64,000 bases of DNA, from NCBI GenBank assembly GCA_035772735.1, contig JASDFA010000027.1:35508001-35572000 (forward strand), read 5' to 3'. Position numbers and translations under genes: made by a program. Positions 34,275 to 45,889 of this stretch are shown in pieces. The notes under the pieces were generated by a model. That model saw nothing but the letters and a program-made list of their open reading frames with translations. It was not told the origin of the DNA and ran no database searches. Position 1 is the first letter of the stretch; every line of letters starts with the position of its first letter. The stretch comes from Datura wrightii (Eukaryota; Streptophyta; Magnoliopsida; Solanales; Solanaceae).

Positions 34275-35333
34275 TAATAGGTTGATAACTTTTTGAAACT
34301 GAATGCAGAAGTTGAGCTCTCCTATCTAGAGGAGCATCTTCACTATTCAGAAAATGAAAAGCTGAGTTGTGAAAAAAGAAAGTACCAATGCCGTTGCATA
34401 AATTATTCAAAGAACCTTTAAGCCCAAAAACCTTCACAAGGAAACCACACTTTAAAACTACAAAATAGGACATATTTGTTCTTCTACCTTACTTTTTCTT
34501 AAATACTGGATTATCTTTAAAACCACGCTATCTGGATTATCATACAAAAAGATAACGCAGAAAGCATGAAATTTCCCCAACAGTACTGTGTCTCTATCAT
34601 CAGTCCAAACAGAATATCAAATACCAACAACAAGAGTACGTGAAATAAGCCTTTGGGTACAAGCACAAAATCAAAAGTCTGGTTTTTGAGTAAGACAACT
34701 TCTGTTAAAGTCAAAACTTTTTTCACAAAGAAGATGTAATCAACAGATTAACATAAAAATTTTGTAAAGCTTAAATTGGTAAACCTCAAATTAATATTTC
34801 TGGCATTGTTCCTGGCTGGAAGGAAAGCACTTTTAACGCAATACTGACAAGTATTGACAACTGAGTCAGGCACACTAAAACCATCAATTATAAGTTCAAA
34901 GATGTACATAAAAAAGAAAAATGAAAAAAAAGAGTCCAACCAGCAACCATCAGCTCCTTTTTGATCCTCAAAGGAATATTCAACAATATTACTGATCAAG
35001 ATTATAATTATTCGAAACAGACATAACAAAACTGGGATGACAACTGCTTAAGATAACGCTTAATTGATAAGGTATGAGAAGCCAAAACAATTAACTGTAA
35101 CACGGCCACCATCACTTACACTATCTAGATTGCAAGTAGTGGAAGGACCACCTGGAATTGTCTGAACAAATTGTGGGAAAGCAAATTTGTACCATGACAG
35201 TGGCATATGCCCACATAGCCAGGATTTTAAATGTCATTTGCGCACAGTGATAAGCACATTTACAGAACACAGTCAAACAAACGAGTTGAATGAAGAAACA
35301 TAACTTATCATTTTGGCTAAATACTGTCTAACA

Positions 35334-35412
35334 ACTTTTGTACATAAAGTTGTTAGAACTCTTACCTAACAACTTTATCTTGACGTACATAAAGTTGTTA
35401 GAACTCTTACCT
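35334..35412. repeat. Local duplication with inverted halves
   Basis: GTACATAAAGTTGTTAGAAC followed by TCTTACC is present twice about 52 bp apart, and CTAACAACTTT ... AAAGTTGTTAG forms a palindrome around TGTACAT. Confidence 0.8.
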
Positions 35413-35645
35413 TAGAAGAAAAATTTATGTCATCATATTTTTTATTTTTTCATTATCTTTTCTTTATTTAACTTAAATATATTTCTCACAAATCCTTTGT
35501 CAAAGAATTTCATATTTAGGATACTAAAATAGTCATAATCAGAAAATGATAGAATCATAAACAAATGTTTGATTAATAAAAATTGATATTCTTCAATAAA
35601 AATTATGGGATTAATATTTTATCATATGTTAATTTTATTTTAATA

Positions 35646-35674
35646 ACCGCGTGAAGAGCAGTCAAGTACACTAA
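35646..35674 (+). mobile_element. Eroded Helitron-like 3' end
   Basis: ACCGCGTGAAGAGCAG, ten bases, then CTAA followed by T. It resembles the ends at 16374 and 55082, but the stem is weak. Confidence 0.35.
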
Positions 35675-37090
35675 TAGCTTTATAAATAAAATATGATATC
35701 TCACACTCTGAGGGATGTTTATGGATACTTGTGTGTAGTTTTTTTAATATATATATGTGTGTATTCTAACTTGTTGCAGCAAGTAACTTATTTTGTTTTT
35801 GAAGTAATTAATTTCACTTTTTATGAACAGTTAGTTGTAATTACTTTTTAAATGACCTAGACTTGACAGACATAACTAGGATTTTCAAATCTTTATTCTG
35901 AAGTTGCTAGAATTTGTTACTAATTGAGACACCATCATAACGACATATTTCTATACAACAATAACAAAGCAGTTAAATCAGTGAGCTATTTAACTACAAA
36001 TTCATACAAGAGCATAGCGAGGAAGCAGAATGAGAAGGAAACGAACACCCATCTGACAGAAAATTCTATGAGATTTCTTGGGAAAAACTTAGACTATCTT
36101 CAAGCATCTGCAGAACAGAAGGGGGCAAAATGGAAACAGAAGGGAAAAAAAGCTGTCTTATTTTATTACTATTATTACTATGTGGATATCCAAAGAAAGG
36201 ATATCTTTTAGTTATGCAAATTCTGTTTGGTCCTTTCAAGATGATGCAGAAAGGAGGATTCATGTTTATTCGAGTATATAAGAAGAGAAAAATGGGTTTA
36301 TATATGAGTATGGTTGAGTTATGAAGCAGTGATTTTCATGTGTCTAACTTTTCATTTGTCTAACTTTTCTGAGCGACAATGTTGCTGTAAAATGAAACTA
36401 TCCTCTATTACATAAGCTGCTACATAAATAACATATAGTAAATCATTAATATAATTATTGATAATTCACTTATATAAGAATTACACGCAAAATCAATCTC
36501 AATTAAAGTAATGGCCAGTTCTATGTATTACACTTGCATCTTACGAAACCGCTTAGCAATACTTTTATTAGAATCAACTTTGTGTTGGCAATGATAGCAT
36601 TCTCCAATAACAATTCTGATATATAGGAATAGGATAATGTATAACAATATATTAATCATGAGATTTTTTGCCAACATTGAAAGAGGAAGTTTGTCAAACA
36701 TGTATAGGGCAGAGGTTAAAAAATGGGCCAAATATTCAGTAACCACGGATTATTAACCAAAAATCCTGGCGAAGGCGAATCAATAGCACCAAGAAATTTG
36801 AAGAAGAAGAGCGAAGCCGAACACACATATATAGAATTAATATTGCCTCCATAATTTTCCGAAGAGAATTTCCTCAATTTCTCCATGAACTAACCTATTC
36901 GTGTAGCAGTTTTTATGGGTAAAAATCAATCCTTTTCCTGCGATTATCATCATAGAGATTTCAATAATCTACATCATAACTTCTCCACAAAGAAGCCAAA
37001 AGTTTTACTTGAAATTTTTGCAGAATCAAACAGTCACCCTACAAAATTTGCTAATAACTAATAATTTAACAAAAATCGTACTGAGCTTAC

Positions 37091-37230
37091 CACAAAGATC
37101 CCGAAGACAGAGATGTGTATTAACCACAAAGCAGCAAAAAAATTGGCGCTTTGGAAGAACCGAGAGTGAGCAGGCGAAAGAGAACACAGATGATAGAAGC
37201 AGACTGAAAGAGGGAAGCGGTGATAATGCA
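37091..37230 (-). other. Probable TRB 5'UTR exon
   Basis: On the minus strand this is pyrimidine-rich, ATG-poor sequence (CGCTTCCCTCTTTCAGTCTGC near its start) ending TTTGTG|GTAAGCTC, a strong splice donor. With the acceptor at 34300-34299 it would leave a 2.8 kb leader intron, which is common in this family. The transcription start is not visible; exon start is a guess. Confidence 0.45.
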
Positions 37231-37231
37231 T

Positions 37232-37577
37232 ACTAAATAATTTTTTTGTACGCGAATACCAATTTGTAGGGTATTACATAAAATAAATAATTAAAGAACC
37301 ATACAAATTAAAGACCAAATTGGCCAATTTGTAATACAAATTTGTAATAATACCATAATTTTATGGTATTACTTGTAATACCAATTTGTAAAATTTTATG
37401 GTATTAAAGAGATACCTAATTAAGCAAATTATGGTATTCAAGTTGATACATTTAATCCAGATTATTACAAATTGGCTAAATTAGATTATTACAAATTTGT
37501 ATGGTCTTTAATTTTAGATTATGGTATTATATAAGAAATAATTTTTTAATACACGAACACCAATTTGTAAGGTATCC
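37232..37577. repeat. AT-rich inverted-repeat element with direct repeat edges
   Basis: Edges share GAATACCAATTTGTAGGGTA (from about 37252) and GAACACCAATTTGTAAGGTA (about 37555) as direct repeats. Inside, ACCATACAAATTAAAGACC pairs with its complement at about 37495-37515, and TACCATAATTTTATGGTA is a palindrome. A related piece lies inverted at 38795-38875. It abuts the probable TRB 5' end. Confidence 0.65.
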
Positions 37578-37626
37578 TACCAGTTTATAACAGTGTTCTT
37601 TTAGATGGCATTTCATCTTGCAGCGA

Positions 37627-38420
37627 TCACACGATAGAGTAGTCTTTCTTGGGTCTTTGAAAACCACTTCTTGAGTACACTACAGGCTCATAGTGTGTAG
37701 TTCTTGAATACAAGGCAATAGGATCATAGTGCCCAGTAGGTGCAGCCCCCATAAGACCATTAGATGCAAGAGCAATAGCCTTTTGACTTTCATCATTCAC
37801 AATCATGACAAATGTCTGATTAACTGTAGGCAGTGGATTCATGAGTAAAATTTGATTTCTAACTTGAAGATATGAATCATTTAGACCTATTAGAAATTGG
37901 TACAACCTTTGTCTCTGCAAATAGGCTAAGAAATCTATTAATTTCTCACAATCACGATCAGGAGAGGGAACCACAGACTTAGACTCATTCCACAGATCTT
38001 TGAGTTTTGTGTAGTACATAGCCACAGAAGAGGTTTCTTGAGTGCGAATAGCAATTTCTTTGTGTAGGTTAAATGTTCTAGATCCATTGATTTTGTCAAA
38101 TCTTTCCATTAACTCTTCCCACACAATCCAAGCACTAGATGCATATACTTCTGCACTAAGCAGATTATTAGCTACAATATTCATTAACCAAGATAACACT
38201 ATAGCATTGACTCTTTCCATTGTGGCCAGAGTTCCTCTCTAAAACTTTTTTTCTACCAAGTTTCATCTACAAACTCTAGCTTATTTCTTCCTAGCAGGGC
38301 AATACGCATAGACCTACTCCACATAGCATAACTTTTTTTATCAATTAACTGTAAAGAGATTAGAGATATACCGCTGACACCTGATGCATGCAAATACAAC
38401 AGCTAATTGTGATCAACGAC
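37627..38420 (-). pseudogene. Ty1/copia gag fragment
   Basis: The main frame (38220-37627) reads AIVLSWLMNIVANNLL, AWIVWEELMERFDKING, HKEIAIRTQETSSVAMYY, LKDLWNE and RLYQFLIGLNDSYLQVRNQILLMNP (in pieces), the UBN2/gag domain of plant copia elements. Upstream to about 38350, YAMWSRSMRIALLGRNKLEF is the usual N-terminal gag part, with a stop between. No protease, integrase or LTR follows; the fragment sits between inverted copies of the AT-rich element. Gag forms the particle shell; this copy is isolated. Confidence 0.85.
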
Positions 38421-38794
38421 AATTGAACTCTGTACTGGTTGATTCCCTAAAACTTTTTTCCTTTCTTTCTTTTTATTGCTAAATTGGTATTAAATATAAA
38501 GAGTACATATTTCTTGAGACAAAGTCTTTGTACTTATACATATATATAAATGGGAAATAGCAATTCATGAGCACTTTAAAGTGATGGTGAATTAATCTTG
38601 ATTTTATCCAAACAGGACTTTCCGTAGAGTGGATTAGTCTGCTGCATCTCCACATATTCACTGAACTTCATGGGAACATAGAGTGCTGGGAAGCTTTCAT
38701 TTTAGATTAAAGGTGAATCAGCTGGTCCCACAGTGGCATTACTAATCGTCCTTACTAATTTTGTTAAAGTTTCTTGAGTTTGGTTACTCTTTAA

Positions 38795-38875
38795 AACCAT
38801 GGTATCTCTTTAATACCATAAAATTTAGCCAATTTATAATAATCTAAAATTAAAGATCGTACAAATTTGCACGCG
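38795..38875. repeat. Inverted partial copy of the 37232 element
   Basis: Complement reads AATTTGTACGATCTTTAATT and ATGGTATTAAAGAGATACC, matching 37390-37520. Confidence 0.65.
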
Positions 38876-39264
38876 AGCCACTTTCGAGCTCACTGATTCA
38901 TGGTCCCATCTCAACTTATATACCTAGGTGCATCTACTATTGTAGACGGTAGCAAAACTTAGACAGCAGCATGATCTGACCTTTTGTGATGCATTCTTTT
39001 AGATCCTATCAAGTTGAAATATGTCCATTTTGTACTGTTCCTCAAGAAAATATCTCACAAGAGTTCAAATAACTTGTTAGCATGTTGGATTGGTTAAGGT
39101 CAAAAGGGCCACTTAAACATTGTTTGTCGTCTTTTCCTTATCAGTAGGTTCAATTTGATACAGTGATCTTCCCTTTTTCTTGTTTCTATACTTGGTAAAA
39201 TATTGAGTGTTAAGTACCTTACAGCTCCATTATTTACATTTCAGCCAATTCAAATTGAAGGTGT
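38876..39264. other. Intergenic, nothing recognised
   Basis: No open frame, repeat or RNA gene seen. Confidence 0.5.
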
Positions 39265-39796
39265 TGTAACGATATGACACTTGGGCCTAACGCAACCTCA
39301 AGAGCTAGCTCATGAGGGGAGGATTGCCCAAATCCATATAAACAAACCATCAGTCCGTTCTCCAACCAATATGGGACTTTAACCTACTAACACCCCCCTT
39401 CACACCCAGGCCCGGCTGGAGTGTGGACTGGGAGCCCAAACGGGAATGGACCTGGCTCTGATACCATGTAACGATATGACACCTGGGCCTAACTCAACCT
39501 CAAAAGCTAGCTCATGAGGGGAGGATTGCCCAAGTCCATATAAACAAACCATCAGTCCATTCCCCAACCAATGTGGGACTTTAACCTACTAACACCCCCC
39601 TTCACACCCAGGCCCGACTGGAGTGTGGACTGGGAGCCCAAACGGGAATGGACCTGGCTCTGATACCATGTAACGATATGACACCTGGGCCTAACTCAAC
39701 CTCAAAAGCTAGCTCATGAGGGGAGGATTGCCCAAGTCCATATAAACAAACCATCAGTCCATTCCCCAACCAATATGGGACTTTAACCTACTAACA
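39265..39796 (-). mobile_element. Tandem TRIM: three LTRs, two internal domains
   Basis: Three 128-bp LTRs (39265-39392, 39467-39594, 39669-39796) are separated by two 74-bp internal domains. On the minus strand each LTR runs TGTTAGTAGG...TCGTTACA and is followed by TGGTATCAGAGC, the exact tRNA-Met primer site; the domain also has a GGGTGTGAAGGGGGG polypurine tract. Flanks are GGTGT (39260-39264) and GGTGC (39797-39801), four of five alike. No coding; depends on enzymes in trans. Confidence 0.93.
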
Positions 39797-39876
39797 GGTG
39801 CAACAAAGGGGGAGATGATGAGCTGTGGAAATGATTCATATGATGGAGTTGTGGAATTCAACACTATGTTTTACAC

Positions 39877-40016
39877 TACTGTGTCTCTATCATCAGTCCA
39901 AACAGACTATCAAATACCAACAACAAGAGTACGTGAAATAAGCCTTTGGGTACAAACAACAAAGTCAAAAGTCTATTTTAAATGTCATTTGCGCACAATG
40001 ATAAAGCATATTTACA
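39877..40016. repeat. Copy of TRB leader-intron pieces
   Basis: 39877-39974 repeats 34584-34680 almost base for base (TGTGTCTCTATCATCAGTCC, ACAACAAGAGTACGTGAAAT), and 39975-40016 repeats 35224-35264 (ATTTTAAATGTCATTTGCGC). The 543 bp between the two sources are missing in the copy. Confidence 0.9.
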
Positions 40017-40374
40017 ACTTATTTATTTCAACTAGATTAGATCTTAGTGTGCCACCGATTTAGTTAAAATGTCAAAAGATCAGTTAACACGTATATATGC
40101 ACAGAAAAAACATCACAAAAGGAATAGAAGTTTCTAGAGAGCATAAATTGCCTGGATAATTCTGTTTGTGCCGGCTCGAACAAAAGTTACGCCATTGTTA
40201 TCCTGTTAATACACAAAACACCTAGGGGCAAAAATGAGATTTGAAATAACCCCTCTGAATTTTTTCTCTTTTCTAATTGGAAAACCCAACAATCATATCC
40301 ACTCTCGTCTCGTTCGCTTCGATGTACTAACAAAATATAATTTCAATCATCAAATTTTGCATAAATAATGATAG
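40017..40374. other. Intergenic, nothing recognised
   Basis: AT-rich; no frame or repeat boundary of note. Confidence 0.5.
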
Positions 40375-40544
40375 TGCCATAAATATTATTATTATTTACT
40401 TAATTTTAGATATTCATAACTCGAACCTATAATTTCTATCATTATGTGTCACTATGTCCATATTCATCTTCCATCACCTTTTAAATATTAATGTCATGTT
40501 TATGACACTCTTTCCTGCTCCTCAACATAATCTTATAAATAAAG
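40375..40544 (+). repeat. 5' LTR, first part
   Basis: TGCCATAAATATTATTATTA corresponds to TGTTATAAATATTATTGTTA at the start of the 3' LTR; similarity runs through ATGTCATGTTTATGACAC to the TATA-like CTTATAAATAAAGGT, then stops. Confidence 0.8.
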
Positions 40545-42093
40545 GTGAGACGAATTCAGAATTTGGACGTTCCAAATGCCACTACTATAAAAGTAGACGT
40601 ATTGCATTTACATGTCCAAATAGAGTAAATATTTAATTAATTTGATTAACTTTGAGTTGCGATTCGAGTTATTTGCCTTTTCAATTTAGATAGAAAAATA
40701 GACAAATATTATATTATTTAAACATTACACTCAGATCAATATATCAACTCAAGCTTAAAAGCATAATTTCTGTAATATAAAAAAGATTAATTTTCTAAAT
40801 CAGCGTGAACGAAGTCTCAATATACCTCTTTTTGTATTGTATTAAACCACTTCGATAAAAATAAAATAACATGTAAAATTAAAGATAAACAACGACAATT
40901 GGAGAAAAGCCAAGGCAACAAGTAAAGATTATTAAAATTTGAGATAAGGGTAAAAAAATACCAGAAGTCTCATTTTTTTACGATTTTCCTACCTGAATTA
41001 TCAGGTGTTCATTTTTCCTACGTGAAATATTACTAACTATTTATCAAAACATAGCCCAACTATCTGTTGTTCATTTTTTTCGATGGTGATATTTCAGGTA
41101 GAAAAGGGAACAACTAATAGTTGAGGTGTCTTTTGATAAACAGTTGATGATAGTTCAAGTAAGAAAAGTAAACACCTAATAACTCAGATAAAAAACTAAA
41201 AAAAATCTGATATATTCAGATGTTTTCTCGTGATTAACTCTTAAAATTCTGACGAAAGAGAGATTTGGGAGAAGAGAAAGGGTTTGTTGGAGGAAGAAAA
41301 CTATTTATTGATATCTTATGCTTAAAATAAAAAGGAAGATAAACGCTACAAATCCAAAAAAGATGCTCCCTTCATTTCAATTTGTTTGTTTTCCGTTTTT
41401 AATCTGTTTAAAAAAGAATGTCTTCTTCTAAAGATTAAAAGATATTTTGATATATTCTACATATCTTTAGTTTAAGATCATGAAATTCAAATTTTTTTTT
41501 TTACTTTTTTAAACTCAATATCAAATTAATTCATATCTTTAGTTTAAGATATCAAGATTCAAAAATCTCTTTTTACTTTTTAAAACTCCATATCAAATCA
41601 AAATCAGAAAATAAATTAAAACAAAGTGAGTAATAAAGACTGATTCTTTTGATTTTCCATGAACACGTTTTCTTTTTGTCGAGTAATAACTCAGTTCCAG
41701 TGAGGAAAAAAAAAAGGAAGAAAAAAAAAGCGAGCAATATTAGTTTTAAAAAAAAGGCCAATCAAAGATTATTAAGTTAGGAAGTGTTGCAATTAGTTAT
41801 CATGTTGATGTAAGTTACGCACCATAACATAATTTGCTTATACTAAAATGTTTTAAAAAGAAAGACAACAGGATTAGACGTAAAAAGTGTAGCAAATGAG
41901 GTTCAAACTGGCACCCTTGAGTAGAAAAACCTAGTGTTTAACCATTGGCACTATGGATCACCTTGATACTCTGGGCGGCACGATTAATATTTATAGCATT
42001 TTCTGTACATCTATACATATATATACGAAGTTTCAACTGAGGATTTTGGGCGGTGTGGCACCCCCCGGCTCCTACATATATCCGTTTCTGGTC
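40545..42093. mobile_element. Insertion of unknown class in the copia 5' LTR
   Basis: About 1.55 kb absent from the 3' LTR. Starts GAGACGAATTCAGAATTTGG and ends ATATATCCGTTTCTGGTCTT. It contains a Stowaway MITE (41366-41630). No coding. Clear inverted ends or a duplication could not be found, so the class is open. Confidence 0.6.
41366..41630. mobile_element. Stowaway-like MITE with duplicated right half
   Basis: Ends CTCCCTTCATTTCAATTTGT and ATAAATTAAAACAAAGTGAG pair at 15 of 20 places; TA follows on the right and TG precedes on the left. CATATCTTTAGTTTAAGAT starts at 41460 and again at 41532, so about 72 bp of the right half is doubled. Confidence 0.75.
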
Positions 42094-42186
42094 TTGAAAA
42101 TGATATTTGTACACACTTGAAAGAAGAAAGTTATCTTATATTGTTTCTCTTGTTCTTTACATTGTTGTTTTAAGCTTTATTTTACA
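42094..42186 (+). repeat. 5' LTR, second part
   Basis: GTACACACTTGAAAGAAGAA to TTTTACA, matching the end of the 3' LTR at 47784-47863. Confidence 0.82.
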
Positions 42187-42660
42187 ATATGTTATCAGCA
42201 CGAGTTAATCTTCTTCAAGTTTCTATTTACAAGTTCTGGCCCTTTTGGTAAGTATTAAAGTTATATGCATAATTTTTTTGCATAATTTTGCTAAAGTTGA
42301 CGTTATCTGCTGTAACTGATAGTTCATGTTAGCAATTTATTTTTCTTCAATCTCTTTTATTCTTAGTAGTTATTAAACATGTTAGCCTTATAATTTTTGG
42401 TAATTGATTGAGCAAGATCTATAAGGTGCATGTGTCATAAAATATTTATTTTTATTTGTGTTAATATATTGTTGTATGTCAAATTCTCACACATTTTAAC
42501 ATAAGTATATGATAATGGTATTGCTAATACATGATTTTTTTTTAATTGTTAATACATGTTCATGTTACTGGTAGTTAAAAAAAAATATTCTCCCCTAATG
42601 AGTATTTGTATTTAATTATTCTTACCTAATTTAATTATTTTTTTAATGATAGTTTTTATC

Positions 42661-43560
42661 ATGTCAAATTTGTTGAGACTTAAGTTTGTGGCACTTGATA
42701 TCTTTGAAAAAAATTACCTGTCATGGGTACAAGATACTGAAAGTCACCTAGACGCTAAGGTATTTGTGTCACTATCACTCTTAGTAGTGCAATATTAAAT
42801 TAAGACAAAGCGAAGACTATGATTCTCCTTCATCATCATCTGGATGAAGGATAAATGGTTGAATACCCTACCGTGAAAGATCTACTTGAATTGTGAACTG
42901 GTTTAAAGGAAAGGTATGATCACCTTAAGGCAACGGTATTGCCAAGGGCTCGCTATGAGTGAATGCACAAACAGTTACAGGATTTTTAAACTGTTTGTGA
43001 TTATAACTCTATTGTATACAAAATTACTTTCCAATTAAAATTATGTTGGGGGGAGATATAAAGGATAATGATATATTAAAAAAAGACAATAACAACTTTT
43101 CATGCCTCAAATATGATATTACAACAGAAATACTGTGAAAGAAGATTTAAAAGATATTCTAAATTGATCTCATACCATATTGTGGCTGAAAAACATAATA
43201 CCCTTTTGTTGAACAATCATGAAGTCTGTTCCACTGAAACTGCTCAATTACCGGAAGTAAATGTGGTTAAAGCACATGGCCTGAAAAAAAATATCATAAT
43301 TGGGCCATAATAATGAGTGTGGCGTGGCAGTGACAAGGGACGACATAATAATCAGAATAATGGTAGTCACCATAAAAGAAAAAAATAATATGGGTTCTCA
43401 AAGTAGTCCTTCAAGAGGTAATTGTCATCGTTGTGGCATGAAAGATCACTGGAACAATGAATGTCGGACACTTTGAGCATTTTGCTAGGCTTTATCAAAA
43501 TTCTTTTTTAAAAAAAAAGCAAATAGATGTGGTGCCTCTTCTACTAATGCCCAAGTGGAG
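42661..43560 (+). pseudogene. Copia gag remnant with zinc knuckle
   Basis: MSNLLRLKFVALDIFEKNYL at 42661 is a copia gag start. Stops and shifts follow. A zinc knuckle CHRCGMKDHWNNEC (C-x2-C-x4-H-x4-C) is at 43423-43464. The 42670-43420 part is heavily broken. Confidence 0.8.
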
Positions 43561-44319
43561 TAATACTTGACTTTTAGAAATGATACCGAGGTAGGGCCTT
43601 CACAAAAATTAATGATAATATTGAAACAAATTTGACTTTAAAAGATGATAATTTTAATGGCTTGGATGATATTACTCATTTAGAAGTTGGGGATTTCTTC
43701 GGGGATCAAATTGAAATTTGATCATTTTATTGTAAAAAATAATTATATTGTTACTTTATTTATGTATTTTAAATTGTTATGCTTTTCTTATGTAGCTTTT
43801 ATTTTTAGAGGAAAAAAATAGAATAGAAAAGTACTTAAGTTCTCTTGTGATGTTATTAGTGTTCTTATTTCTTATGAATTTCAGTTTTCAATTGAATTTA
43901 AGATGAGTAATAGAAATATGCGTCTTCTGAATAGTGTTGCAACTCGCACTATACTAAGACAAAAAAAAATATTTCTCTCATTTAATTATGAAAAAGGTCT
44001 ATGTTAATATAATATGTGGTAGTACAAAATTGATTGAGGACTCTAGAAGAGCGACCTTATTACTAACTGGAGGAACAATATGGCTATTCATAATGCACTA
44101 TATTATAGTAAGTCTCAACAAAACTTGTTAAGTTTCAAGATTATTCGCCAATAGAGCTATCATGTTGAGACTGCTAATGAAGAAAATATTGAATACCCTT
44201 TGTATTAGTACAATAAAGGCAGTAAAAAAATTTGTGCATGAAAAATGACCTGCATTTTTTTTCTGGCTTATACCATACAAGTATTGCTATGGTTGAATCA
44301 CATGCTGTAGTAAACAAAG

Positions 44320-45200
44320 ATTTACTGGCTATAATGATTTTATCATTTGGCATGATCAGTTGGGTCATTCCGATTTTAATATGATGCGCAAACGTATTGA
44401 GAATTCACATTGGCACCCTTTGAAGAACCAAAAGATTCTTCAATCAAATGAATTTCCTTGTGTTGCTTGTTCTCAAGGAAAGTTGGATATTAAACTATCA
44501 ATAACTAAGGTTGGGATTGAATCCCTCGTATTTCTGGATGTTTTGATATATGTGGCCAACTCACTTTCCATGTAGATCATTTAAATATTATATGATCTTG
44601 ATAGACGCATCTACAAGATGGTCATATATGTGCTTATTATCAACTCGCAATATGTCTTTTGTGAGATTGTTGGCTCAAATAATAAGGTTAAGCGCATAAT
44701 TTTCGGATTTTGCAATAAAGAAAATTCGTCTTGATATTGCTAGATGTGCATCTTAGGCCTTTAATGATTATTGTATGTCCAATGGAATAACCGCCAAACA
44801 TTCGGTTGTTTATGTTCATACTCAAAATGGTCTAACAAAATCATTGATTAAAACTCTCCAATTGATAGCTAGACTATTGGTGATGAGGATAAAACTACAT
44901 GTTTCGGTATGAGGGCATACTATTTTATATGCAACAGTACTTGTGTGTATAAGACCAATCAGTTACCATGAATTCTCCCCATTACAGTGCGCTTTCGGCC
45001 AGGAGCCAAATATTTTCTATCTTAGAGTTTTTGAATGTGTAGTATATATATTTTCCAATTGTTCCACCACAACACACAAAGATGGGTCCCCAAGATTAGG
45101 GAAATATATTGAGTATGAATCTCCTTCTATTATAAAACATTTAAAACCTATGACTGGAGATTTATTTAGAGTAAGATTTGCTTATAGTAATTTTTGATGA
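44320..45200 (+). pseudogene. Copia pre-integrase and integrase remnant
   Basis: IIWHDQLGHSDFNMM and CVACSQGKL (44340-44490) give the GAG-pre-integrase HHCC part. Integrase core pieces follow: ILIDASTRWSYMCLLST, NGITAKHSV and, at 44943-45197, PLQCAFGQEPN and LRVFECVVY. Stops break every part. Confidence 0.82.
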
Positions 45201-45889
45201 ATCAATATACCCAAATTATGGGGAGAAAATAAGCAGTTGGAAAAGGAGATAGATTGGAACACACTATAACTTGAACAAATCAATATGAACAAGAGGTTCA
45301 AAAGATGATTTATTTCAAAAATATTGCAAATCAACTGCCAGATGCATTTATTAACCTTCGAGGGGTTACTAAATCTTATATTCCAGTTGCAAGTGCTCCA
45401 GTTTGAGTTGGTATCCCAGTCAGTTAAATTGTTAACGCAAATAAATCTAGACCATTTCTGCAATGTGGTAGGCCAATTGGTCCCCAGAATGAAAATTCTT
45501 CAAAAAAAGGAACAAATGATCAAGATAATCATAATACAGAGACAATTGCTCAAGAAGAGCCTCAAGACATAGCAAATGATAAGACAAACTGTGGTCCAAA
45601 TATCAGAAGGTAATGAGAATGGAGAAATCTTAATAAGTTATGTCTCCACGAAAGAAGGTGAAATTGAAATAATATTGTGGTTGGCAATATTTTTGCTTAT
45701 AATGTTGTTGTTGAAATAATGTAACAAGGTAAGGAATTTGAGCCAAAATCTATCGATAAATGTACAGGGAAATAATTGTCCAAATTGAAAGGACGCACTT
45801 CAAGCGGAATCAACTTCACTTGAAAAACGTGAAATTTTTGGACCAATAGTTCGAACACCTGATAGTATCAAGAAAATGCGGTATAAATA

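Larger units (their letters stand above)
34300..37090 (-). other. Probable TRB leader intron
   Basis: 2.8 kb between the proposed 5'UTR exon and the start exon. It holds the sources of the copied segment at 39877 (34584-34680 and 35224-35264), a local duplication at 35334-35412 and an eroded Helitron-like end at 35646-35674. Confidence 0.45.

Noticed and set aside
35646..35674. Confident Helitron end
   Set aside because: The stem before CTAA is poor; listed only as an eroded resemblance.
39265..39796. Regular 202-bp repeats that could be taken for a satellite or spaced array
   Set aside because: Primer site, polypurine tract, TG/CA ends and flanks explain them as a tandem TRIM; CRISPR is not expected in plant DNA.
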